Positions 26,579-34,149 of a stretch of 64,000 bases of DNA are shown here, piece after piece. The stretch lies in assembly GCA_016716135.1 (NCBI GenBank), contig JADJWX010000023.1, positions 1-64,000 on the forward strand. Direction: 5' to 3'. This DNA is from Lewinellaceae bacterium. Its GTDB lineage: Bacteria > Bacteroidota > Bacteroidia > Chitinophagales > Saprospiraceae. Under the pieces are notes generated by a model. The model was not told the origin of the DNA. It did not search any database and was given only the letters and a program-made list of their open reading frames with translations. The translations under genes and the position numbers were made by a program. Every line of letters starts with the position of its first letter. The first letter of the stretch is position 1.

Positions 26579-26707
26579 AAAAAAAAACCGCGGCACTCGT
26601 TTGTGCCGCGGCGGTTTCCCGTATAATCTCATGAAAAGTCTCAGAGTCTGTGGTCAATGAATTTTACCGCTTCTTGTCTATTTCCCGCCGTTCGCTTTCA
26701 TTAACGA
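26579..26707 (-). ncRNA. Putative structured small RNA, copy 4 of 4
   Basis: TTTGTA box at 26708-26713, upstream TTGTCC at 26741-26746 (27-base gap), 5' stem GTTAATGAA/TTCATTGAC (26697-26705 with 26653-26661, nine pairs with one U-G) closing a 35-nt loop, 14-nt linker, conserved 12-mer at 26627-26638, terminator hairpin 26588-26611 followed by T9 (26579-26587). A 7-1-7 near-palindrome, AATGTGC-G-GCACATT, overlaps the promoter side at 26712-26726; copy 1 has a different 7-1-7 palindrome at the same place (25562-25576). Confidence 0.72.
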
Positions 26708-26983
26708 TACAAATGTGCGGCACATTGTTTTGGCCCCAAAGGACAAAAAAAACTGTTTGTTGAGTGTTTTGTTAAGATGGATTTTCTAGATTGGCTTAAC
26801 TGCCAAGGCATAAAATGCTAAAAAACAGATGTTTGCATTTACATGTGTCGCGCTTGCGACATTTTAATCGCTGATTTTGTTGAGCGAAAACTTATTTTTT
26901 TTGCTGTATTTTTTTGAAAAAAACTTTTTTTAAACATATCAGCCTGCGCGAATCTTCATTTGAAGCAACTTTGGGAACACAAA

Positions 26984-27018
26984 ACAGGCCCTGCAAGGAT
27001 TCCCTGCAAGGCCTGTTC
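26984..27018 (-). terminator. Terminator hairpin after the MORN/caspase gene
   Basis: Arms CAGGCC and GGCCTG with inner TGCAGG/CCTTGCA pairing form a stem 29 bases beyond the minus-strand stop at 27047, followed by TTTTG on that strand. Confidence 0.55.
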
Positions 27019-27046
27019 ATACTGGTTCAATTGGGCAGCGTCCCGC

Positions 27047-28711
27047 TTATCGCATTACAGCCACCGGCATGGCGGGATCATAGTTCCCTTTGATTACAGG
27101 GCTTTGGCGATTACCGGTGTAAGCGCGCACATTATCGTAGATAAAGTTATAAATCTCCTGCACCGAAACAATTTTGTCATTGTTCTTATCGGCTTCTCCC
27201 TTTAAGCCGCGGATTAAAAAGTGGCTGAAGACCCCTTGGCGCAATCCAGCCGATTCCAGTGAAGTTTCATCGGCTTTGGATGACATTATCAGCGCTGTAC
27301 CCGAAACAGATTTCGAAAGTGTCTTGTAGTATTGCACCAACACCGGTTCTGTTTCTCCCGAGCGCATGGCAAAGATGCTACCGGAATGACAGGCATCGGC
27401 CAGGCACAATTTATATTTAGCCTTGCAGGTGTTAAACAAGGCCGCTATTTCTTCGTGGGTGATTTTATTATTGTATCCGTCAAAATCAATTGGAAGAAAC
27501 GACCCGTTCAGGCCATGGCCTGAGAAGTAAAACATTACCAGGTCGTTAGGTCCGGCCTTGCTGAATACTTCGCGTAGGGTTCCAAGTAAGTTTTCCCGGG
27601 TAGCTTCCTCATCTATCAGAATACGAACCTGATCATCAGGCAACGCACCGCCTTCCAGGCTTTTCAGGAAAGCGTAGAAACGGTAGGCATCATCATCCGT
27701 ATACCGCAACACCGGCATATGGTCGTAGGATGCGACCCCGGCCACAACAGCCCAGACTTTGGTTTCGATATTTGCAGGCGGGGTTGGTGCAGGCTCGGTA
27801 AATACCGGGCTGTAATCAAGCGGTGTTTCAGTACCGACAAATTCCCCTGCACGCCAATAGCCATCCACCTCGGTGCCATCGTGCAGGTAAAGCGTACCTT
27901 TGCCCATGAAAGCGCCATCCGCCCATTCGCCGCGGTAACGATCGCCATTTGCATACACGCAAATGCCGACCCCATGCGGTTGACCGTTCTGGAAATCGCC
28001 GGTATATTTTGCGGAGCCTTCTTTAAAAATATATGTTCCATTTCCTGCTGTGCAATCGCCCTGGATACAACCGGTTTTGCCACTTTCAATCAGGCTGGAA
28101 CCAATAAACTCACCCTCGCGCCACTCCCCTTCCTCTACATTTCCGTTGGCGTAATACCGCGTGCCGGAGCCGTGCGGAAAATTAGATTTAAAGTTGCCCA
28201 CATACCGGTCGCCACTGGCGAAATAAAAGGTGCCATTGCCCTCGAACTTGCCGTTGATAAAATTGCCTTCGAACTTGCTGCCATCGGGGTAGGCAAATAT
28301 GCCGCCGCCGTTTTTGCAATCTCCACTCAGGCAACCCGATTGGATGTTCGTCCCATCATCTTGTTTTTCTTCCTCTTTTCCGGCAATATATTCTTCCAAA
28401 AGCTCTGCATTTTCATCAACCGGTTTGCCTTTTTTCCAGTTTCCCGTGCGCTTGGTTCCATCCGAATAGGTTTTAGTGCCTTTGCCATCAGGGAACCGGT
28501 TTTTCCACTCTCCGCTATACTTGCTGCCGTCGGTATAATAGCAAACGCCAATGCCGTGGATTTCGCCATTTTTGAAATGACCAATGTACTTGGCGCCCGA
28601 AGGATATACATACGTACCCTGGCCGTCGACACAATTACCGGCAACACACTGCCCCCAGGCAACAATGGACGCGCTTGCAAAAACAAGGAGAAATAACAGT
28701 ATTCGTTTCAT
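27047..28711 (-). CDS. Secreted MORN-repeat caspase family (peptidase C14) protein
   Basis: 554 aa from the ATG at 28711 (MKRILLFLLVFASASIVAWGQ, signal peptide). About ten MORN repeats in residues 30-280 (GTYVYPSGAKYIGHFKNG; YTDGSKYSGEWKNRFPDGKG), interrupted by CxxGDCxNGxG spacers. The C-terminal caspase p20 domain from about residue 315 has the dyad His399 in FYFSGHGLNG and Cys441 in LADACHSGSIF. Secreted metacaspase-like proteins of this form are common in Bacteroidota; cleavage targets are unknown. A signal peptide puts it outside the cytoplasm, which argues against a role as an intracellular death effector. Divergent from the ChaN gene. Confidence 0.9.
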   Translation of the reverse strand: MKRILLFLLVFASASIVAWGQCVAGNCVDGQGTYVYPSGAKYIGHFKNGEIHGIGVCYYTDGSKYSGEWKNRFPDGKGTKTYSDGTKRTGNWKKGKPVDENAELLEEYIAGKEEEKQDDGTNIQSGCLSGDCKNGGGIFAYPDGSKFEGNFINGKFEGNGTFYFASGDRYVGNFKSNFPHGSGTRYYANGNVEEGEWREGEFIGSSLIESGKTGCIQGDCTAGNGTYIFKEGSAKYTGDFQNGQPHGVGICVYANGDRYRGEWADGAFMGKGTLYLHDGTEVDGYWRAGEFVGTETPLDYSPVFTEPAPTPPANIETKVWAVVAGVASYDHMPVLRYTDDDAYRFYAFLKSLEGGALPDDQVRILIDEEATRENLLGTLREVFSKAGPNDLVMFYFSGHGLNGSFLPIDFDGYNNKITHEEIAALFNTCKAKYKLCLADACHSGSIFAMRSGETEPVLVQYYKTLSKSVSGTALIMSSKADETSLESAGLRQGVFSHFLIRGLKGEADKNNDKIVSVQEIYNFIYDNVRAYTGNRQSPVIKGNYDPAMPVAVMR

Positions 28712-28898
28712 AATGAATGTTCGTAAAAAGTTCATCCGGCTCAGGTATTCACGGCCGTAGGTTTAACCTCTTTGTGTTGGAAATATTGTAAAAGTAACCC
28801 CGTACAAAGGTTTTTTTAGAAAAAATATAATGCCTCTTCAAAGAAAGAAGATCAAAAAATATAGGACTTTAGCGGCATTGCATAAACGTAAATAAATT

Positions 28899-29756
28899 AT
28901 GAAGCAACGTATTCTTACCTTTTTTCTCCTGCTGTTCAGTCTCTTCGCCTATGCGCAGAAAAAACCTGCCTACGTAATTTACACGCCAAAAGGCAAACAG
29001 GTCAGCTATGCGAAAATGGTGCGCCAGCTGCAAAGCAAAGACATTGTGTTGTTCGGTGAATACCACAACAATGCCATAGCCCATTGGTTGCAGCTGGAAT
29101 TGTGCCACGACCTGCACAACCAACGGTCGCTGGTGCTGGGCGCAGAAATGCTCGAAGCCGATAACCAGGAAGCCTTAAACCGTTATTTGAGCGGAGAAAT
29201 TGATGCCAAAGGACTGGACACCCTGGCCCGGTTGTGGAAAAATTATAAAACAGACTACGCGCCCCTCGTCAATTTTGCCAAAACCAACAACTTGCTATTT
29301 GCGGCGACCAACATCCCCCGCCGCTATGCTTCAAAAGTAGCCTACGACGGTTTTGCCGTGCTGGACAGCTTGTCGGAACAGGAAAAATCCTGGATTGCTC
29401 CCCTGCCAATGGCTTACGACGCAGAACTCCCCGGATATAAAAACATGCTCACCATGATGGGCAGCATGCACGGCAGTGAAAACTACCCAAAAGCCCAGGC
29501 GTGCAAAGACGCCACCATGGCCCATTTTATTTTGAAATATTACAAGCCGGGCAGCCTTTTTCTGCATTTCAACGGCGCCTACCATTCCGATAATTACGAA
29601 GGTATTTTGTGGTATTTACAACAACAAAAACCAAACCTGCAGTACGCCACCATCAGTACGGTATCGCAGGCTGATCTCAGCAAACTACTGGACGAGCACA
29701 AGGGCCGCGCAGATTTTATCATTTGCGTAGATGAGGATATGACGCCTACTTATTAA
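28899..29756 (+). CDS. ChaN family protein (haem/iron-regulated lipoprotein family)
   Basis: 285 aa with a signal peptide ending FSLFAYAQ. The ChaN family block IVLFGEYHNNAIAHWLQLELCHDL, LVLGAEMLEADNQEALNRYL and the late FLHFNGAYHSDNYEGILWYL are clear. Characterised ChaN proteins bind haem and are linked to iron uptake. There is no lipobox Cys at the cleavage site, so it is probably periplasmic rather than lipidated. It is followed 18 bp later by a small membrane-protein gene on the same strand. Confidence 0.85.
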   Translation: MKQRILTFFLLLFSLFAYAQKKPAYVIYTPKGKQVSYAKMVRQLQSKDIVLFGEYHNNAIAHWLQLELCHDLHNQRSLVLGAEMLEADNQEALNRYLSGEIDAKGLDTLARLWKNYKTDYAPLVNFAKTNNLLFAATNIPRRYASKVAYDGFAVLDSLSEQEKSWIAPLPMAYDAELPGYKNMLTMMGSMHGSENYPKAQACKDATMAHFILKYYKPGSLFLHFNGAYHSDNYEGILWYLQQQKPNLQYATISTVSQADLSKLLDEHKGRADFIICVDEDMTPTY

Positions 29757-29774
29757 GAATAAAACATTCCAACC

Positions 29775-30425
29775 ATGTTTATCGGTCACTTTGCAATTGG
29801 TTTTGGCGCTAAAGCCGCAGCACCCCGGGTATCGCTCGGCGCGCTCTTTTTTGCTGTACAATTTGTCGATCTGCTTTGGCCCAGTTTGCTGTTGCTGGGC
29901 ATGGAACGCGTTGAAATCCGGCCCGGCATTACGGCCGTTACGCCACTCGATTTTGTGCACTACCCCTACACCCACAGCCTGCTCATGGCCGGCGTTTGGG
30001 CCGTGCTGATCGGCGGGGTTTATTACCTGTTGAGCAAGCAACCTAAAGCCGCCCTGGTTTTGGGCGCCTGTGTGGCCAGCCATTGGTTTATCGACCTGAT
30101 CGTGCACCGGCCCGACCTGCCGCTGAGTTTTGCCGACACCCCGGTGTTCGGTCTGGGCCTGTGGAATTCCCTGGTCGGTACGGTCGTCGTCGAAGTCTTG
30201 CTTTTTGTTGCCGGACTTTGGATTTACCTGCGCCATACCAAAGCGATCAAACCCGTCGGGGTGTATGCGCTTTGGGGCTTGGTGACCTTTTTGCTGGTAA
30301 CCTATGGCGCCAACCTGTTTGGCCCTCCACCGCCCGACGTGAAGGCTATCGCCATTGCCGGCCATGCGCAGTGGCTGCTGGTGCTTTGGGCCTATTGGGT
30401 GGATAAAAACCGGGAAGTGCGGTAG
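29775..30425 (+). CDS. Membrane protein of the YdjM / metal-dependent hydrolase-like family
   Basis: 216 aa with five or six hydrophobic segments. It starts MFIGHFAIGFGAKAAAP and has conserved polar residues at membrane edges: HYPYTHSLLMAG and SHWFIDLIVHRPDLPL. These His/Asp sets match the YdjM family, called metal-dependent hydrolases by prediction only. It probably shares a transcript with the ChaN gene. Function unknown. Confidence 0.7.
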   Translation: MFIGHFAIGFGAKAAAPRVSLGALFFAVQFVDLLWPSLLLLGMERVEIRPGITAVTPLDFVHYPYTHSLLMAGVWAVLIGGVYYLLSKQPKAALVLGACVASHWFIDLIVHRPDLPLSFADTPVFGLGLWNSLVGTVVVEVLLFVAGLWIYLRHTKAIKPVGVYALWGLVTFLLVTYGANLFGPPPPDVKAIAIAGHAQWLLVLWAYWVDKNREVR

Positions 30426-30536
30426 GTTTCCCTAACCTGACAGGTTTTATATTTAATTCCCCAACTAAAAATTAAAATCCTGCCCGGCTGTCGTGCGTTT
30501 TCTGAAACACCGTTTTTACAAACGCAACGCACCTAC

Positions 30537-32120
30537 ATGAAACACCTGATCCTCCTTTCCTGTTTTTTTTCCCCTACCCTCTTTTTTGCCCAAAAAAATA
30601 ACCCAACACCACAGCCCGACACTACTCGCGAACACTGGCATCGCGGCGACAAAGTGGAGCCCACCAAAACCCTGGCTCTCTTAAAAATAACGGTGTACGA
30701 CCTGGCGCGCCGCAAAATACCCGACCTGGATGTCCGGGTTTTACAAACCAAAACCGGTAAGGTCTGGCAGGGGTATACCGGCAACTTTGGCGAAGTGTAT
30801 TTTCTGGTGCCCAACGACAACGAGTACCGCATTGATGCCGGCAACGAAACGGGCATCGAAACGTTCCGGGAGCCAAAAGACAGCTACCTGCGCGACGCCA
30901 TCAGCATTACCCATTTGGCTACAAAATTCACCGAGGAAATCAGGAACGACAGCGTTTTCCAAACCGTTTCCGTCGCACAAACCCCGACCCGCGAACGTGT
31001 TTTGCTGCAGGCAAAAATTCTCGATCTCGACGATAAACCGCTGGATGGCGAAGTCCTGTATTTCACCGATGCCAAAGCGAACAAGGTATACGTGGCTGTG
31101 ACCAATGCCCGTGGCCGGGCAGCCCTGATGCTGCCCAAAGGCGCAAGTTATTGTTTCAGCACCCAGTTTTACCCAAAATTAAAATGCTACGACATCCCCA
31201 ATCACGACATGGCCGGTGAAATGACCATCACCTTCAACACCATCGGCACCAAAGCCCTGCTCAAACGCAAGGCCGAGCGCGAGCGAAAGGCGTTCATCCG
31301 AGATTCGCTGTATCGCGAACAACGGCTCCTCGACTCGCTGAACCAACTGAACCGCAAAAACGATGAAATTGCTTTTCTGCACCAGCTGAGTTTCGGCGCC
31401 CCGATGGATACCATTAAAAAACGCATCGAGCAGCGCAGCGCCCGCGAACGCGAAGCCCTTGCCCACGACCCGATTTATTTTGAAAAAACCCGCGAAGCGG
31501 TCAAAGCCACGCTCTACCGCATGCGTGAGCACTGGAAACACAAGGTAATTGTGACCGACCTTACCGGAAGCATGTCGCCGTACATGGACCAGGTGGTGCT
31601 CTGGCATGCCCTCCAACTCGTGCAGGGGGAAGAAAACCAGTACATATTTTTTAACGACGGCGATGCCACACCCGACAGCAAAAAGATCGTCGGCCAAACC
31701 GGCGGGTTGTATTTCACGGAGCAAGCCGACATGGAAAAACTGCTCCAAACCATGCAGGAAACCGCCCGGGCAGGCAATGGCGGCGATGGCCCGGAAAACG
31801 ACCTGGAAGCGCTGCTGCTGGGCTTGAGCAAAATGAAGGGCCTGGACCAACTCGTCCTCATCGCCGATAACTACAGCGACGTGCGCGACATGGAATTGCT
31901 CATCGGCCTGAAGGTGCCGGTGCATATCGTCTTGTGCGGAACAGCCGACGGCGTAAACGAGGATTACCTGGAAATCGCCTACAAAACCAAAGGCAGTATT
32001 CACACTATCGAGCAAGACATCGACGACCTGGCCCAACTGGCCGACGGCGCCACCATCACGATCGGACGCTACCAGTACCGGGTGAGCCGGGGCAAGTTTA
32101 TTCAGGTGTCCAGGATTTGA
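30537..32120 (+). CDS. Secreted von Willebrand factor A-domain protein
   Basis: 527 aa, signal peptide MKHLILLSCFFSPTLFFAQ. Residues about 45-130 and 150-240 look like two carboxypeptidase-regulatory-like beta domains (LLKITVYDLARRKIPDLDVRV; AKILDLDDKPLDGEVLYF). A charged helical linker (RKAERERKAFIRDSLYREQ) leads to a VWA domain from about residue 340 with the MIDAS DLTGSMSPYMD and a GGDGPENDLEALL loop. The VWA domain probably binds metal and a protein partner. The stop is 34 bp before gldG on the same strand. Confidence 0.82.
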   Translation: MKHLILLSCFFSPTLFFAQKNNPTPQPDTTREHWHRGDKVEPTKTLALLKITVYDLARRKIPDLDVRVLQTKTGKVWQGYTGNFGEVYFLVPNDNEYRIDAGNETGIETFREPKDSYLRDAISITHLATKFTEEIRNDSVFQTVSVAQTPTRERVLLQAKILDLDDKPLDGEVLYFTDAKANKVYVAVTNARGRAALMLPKGASYCFSTQFYPKLKCYDIPNHDMAGEMTITFNTIGTKALLKRKAERERKAFIRDSLYREQRLLDSLNQLNRKNDEIAFLHQLSFGAPMDTIKKRIEQRSAREREALAHDPIYFEKTREAVKATLYRMREHWKHKVIVTDLTGSMSPYMDQVVLWHALQLVQGEENQYIFFNDGDATPDSKKIVGQTGGLYFTEQADMEKLLQTMQETARAGNGGDGPENDLEALLLGLSKMKGLDQLVLIADNYSDVRDMELLIGLKVPVHIVLCGTADGVNEDYLEIAYKTKGSIHTIEQDIDDLAQLADGATITIGRYQYRVSRGKFIQVSRI

Positions 32121-32123
32121 TTC

Positions 32124-32131
32124 TATCTTTG
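32124..32131 (+). promoter_or_regulatory. TANNTTTG promoter element (TATCTTTG) for gldG
   Basis: An exact consensus match 23 bases before the gldG ATG and just after the stop of the VWA gene, so gldG may have its own start of transcription. Confidence 0.5.
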
Positions 32132-32154
32132 CCCCAAACTAATTTTTCGACTCC

Positions 32155-33858
32155 ATGGCGCGTTCGCAACGATCTCAGGCTTTGCTGCAATTCGGTTTGT
32201 TTTGCGGGATCATCCTGTTTGTCAATATTATAGCCAATAGTTTTTACGCCCACCTCGACCTTACCGAGGAAAAGCGGTTCACGCTTACCAAACCCACCAA
32301 GGCAATGCTGAGTGCCCTGGAAGACCGCATTTATGTGCAGGTACTTTTGCAGGGCGAATTTCCCGCAGGGTTTAAACGCCTGCAAACGGCCACCCGCGAA
32401 ATGCTCGATGATTTCCGCTCCGTGACCGGCTACATCGACTACCAGTTTCTCGATCCGCTTGAGGGCAGCACCGACGACATCAAAGCCCGCCAGAAAGCCC
32501 TGCTTGAAGACGGCATTGCACCGGTCAACCTGCGCGTGAACGAACAAGGCGAAAGCAAACAACAATTGATCTACCCCGTGGCGGTGTTCAACTACGGCCA
32601 GCGCAAAGTGGTAGTCAATTTGCTGGAAAACCAGTCGCCCACACTCATGCCCGATGAAGTAGTCAACAACTCGGTCAGCCTGCTGGAGTACAAATTTGCC
32701 AACGCCATCAAAAAACTTCAGGCCGAAAACCGGGCCGCTATCCTGTTCACCCGGGGGCATGGCGAACTCGACGAACTCGAAACCCTCGACCTGGAGCGCA
32801 GCCTGCACCAGTTTTACGATACCGACCGCATCGCACTGGATTCGGTCATTCAAATCGACCCCAAGGTCTGCCAGCTGCTGGTTGTTGCCAAACCCCGCGG
32901 GCCGTTTTCGGAACGCGACAAATTCAAAATCGATCAATTCATCATGCAAGGCGGAAAGGTGCTCTGGTTGATAGACCGCCTCAATGCCAGCCTCGACAGT
33001 ATTCGGCCGCGTTTTTACCCGGTCGACTATCCGCTCAACATTGAAGATATGTTGTTCAAATACGGTGTCCGAATTCAGCCCGACCTGGTGCTCGACATCG
33101 AATGCACCAAAATTCCGCTCCAGGTGGGTGTGGTGGGTAATGCGCCGCAATTCCAGCTGTTCCCCTGGCCCTACTACCCCGCCGTGCGCCCGACGGGCCG
33201 GCATCCGGTGGTAAAAAACCTCGACCGCGTGGAGTTGAAATTCTGCTCGTCCATCGACACGATCCGGACAAAAACGCCGGTTCGTAAAACGGTGCTGTTG
33301 CAAAGCAGCCGGTACAGCCGCCTGCAATTCAGTCCGATGGAGTTAAATTTTGGAATTGTGCGTTCCGAACTCAATCCGGAAAATTTCAACAAAGGGCCGC
33401 AAACCGTGGGAGTGCTGCTCGAGGGTGTTTTTCCGTCCAATTTTGAAAATCGCGTTTCGCAGGATATGCTGGCCGGCTTGAAACAGGTGGGCCTCGACTT
33501 CCGGAACGCCAGTGTGCCCGACAACCGCATGATCGTGATCAGCGACGGCGACGTGGCCGCCAATTTCATCCGCAACCGCGAAAACAAGGAATGGCTGCCC
33601 CTGGGCTTCAACCGTTATGAAAACAGCACCTATGCCAACAAGGAACTCCTGCTCAACGCTGTGGAATACCTCATCGACGCTACCGGCGTGATCGAGGCCC
33701 GCTCCAAGGAAGTAAAACTTCGCCTGCTCGACACGGTGCGCGCCCGGGAGGAAAAAACATTTTGGCAGGCGCTCAACCTGGGGCTCCCGCTGGTGTTTTT
33801 GGGCCTATTCGGGGCGGTATTTTTTTGGCGGCGAAAGCGGAAATATGCGAGCGTATAA
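32155..33858 (+). CDS. gldG: Gliding motility-associated ABC transporter substrate-binding protein GldG
   Basis: 567 aa. An N-terminal membrane helix (FGLFCGIILFVNIIANSF), the family opening YAHLDLTEEKRFTLTKPTKAML, an ABC-type-uncharacterised (DUF4350-like) domain with GHGELDELETLDLERSLHQFYD, and a C-terminal membrane helix (LPLVFLGLFGAVFFW) followed by RRKRK are typical of GldG. In gliding Bacteroidota it works with GldF and GldA. The permease gene gldF, usually next to it, is not upstream or downstream here, so the transporter genes are dispersed in this genome. Confidence 0.9.
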   Translation: MARSQRSQALLQFGLFCGIILFVNIIANSFYAHLDLTEEKRFTLTKPTKAMLSALEDRIYVQVLLQGEFPAGFKRLQTATREMLDDFRSVTGYIDYQFLDPLEGSTDDIKARQKALLEDGIAPVNLRVNEQGESKQQLIYPVAVFNYGQRKVVVNLLENQSPTLMPDEVVNNSVSLLEYKFANAIKKLQAENRAAILFTRGHGELDELETLDLERSLHQFYDTDRIALDSVIQIDPKVCQLLVVAKPRGPFSERDKFKIDQFIMQGGKVLWLIDRLNASLDSIRPRFYPVDYPLNIEDMLFKYGVRIQPDLVLDIECTKIPLQVGVVGNAPQFQLFPWPYYPAVRPTGRHPVVKNLDRVELKFCSSIDTIRTKTPVRKTVLLQSSRYSRLQFSPMELNFGIVRSELNPENFNKGPQTVGVLLEGVFPSNFENRVSQDMLAGLKQVGLDFRNASVPDNRMIVISDGDVAANFIRNRENKEWLPLGFNRYENSTYANKELLLNAVEYLIDATGVIEARSKEVKLRLLDTVRAREEKTFWQALNLGLPLVFLGLFGAVFFWRRKRKYASV

Positions 33859-33933
33859 AGTCTCCAATCAAGCTGAATACGCATAACAGGATGCCTTAAA
33901 AATACCCCGCAAATTCTGCACGCCGTAGCGTAT

Positions 33934-34003
33934 GTTTTTTTACCGCAAAGACACTAAGACGCGGAGTATCACACTTTGCGCCTTGGCACCTTGGCGGTGA
34001 AAA
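33934..34003. repeat. Dispersed inverted repeat of the ACCGCAAAGACAC type
   Basis: TACCGCAAAGACACTAAGAC and the imperfectly complementary CTTTGCGCCTTGGCACCTTG GCGGT flank a short centre. Repeats of this kind occur widely in Bacteroidota genomes. It lies in the 291-bp gap between the convergent gldG and the receptor gene; the rest of the gap shows only the terminator at 34053-34092. Confidence 0.55.
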
Positions 34004-34052
34004 GTTTGTCGCACGGGGCCGGGAAATTCCTGATAACACAGCCTTTTATCTT

Positions 34053-34092
34053 AAAAAAAGCCCCGGCAGCGAATGCTCGCGCCGGGACTGCT
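34053..34092 (-). terminator. Intrinsic terminator after the outer-membrane receptor gene
   Basis: Minus-strand stem GTCCCGGC / GCCGGGGC with inner GCGAGCATTCGC, followed by T7, located 58 bases past the stop at 34150. Confidence 0.75.
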
Positions 34093-34149
34093 TTTCCAAA
34101 AAGTAACCAAATCAAATAATTTCTTATCGGGCCGAATTCGGCAGCAGGC

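Larger units (their letters stand above)
26057..26950. repeat. Tandem duplication of an about 510-bp unit carrying small RNA copies 3 and 4
   Basis: GGGCAGGGGCAAAAAAAAACC precedes both terminator hairpins (26057 and 26568). Each unit then holds the RNA gene, a TTTGTTGAG word upstream of it, and an AT-rich block with TTTTGTTGA and GAAAAAAACTTTTTT-like runs (about 26345-26415 and 26875-26935). The parts between are diverged, so the duplication is not very recent apart from the terminator ends. I see no protein gene in the whole interval 25421-27046. Confidence 0.6.

Noticed and set aside
25421..27046. Retron or CRISPR-tracr-type RNA locus
   Set aside because: No reverse transcriptase, Cas or nuclease gene lies nearby and the RNA layout (one stem-loop, linker, 12-mer, terminator) does not match those forms.
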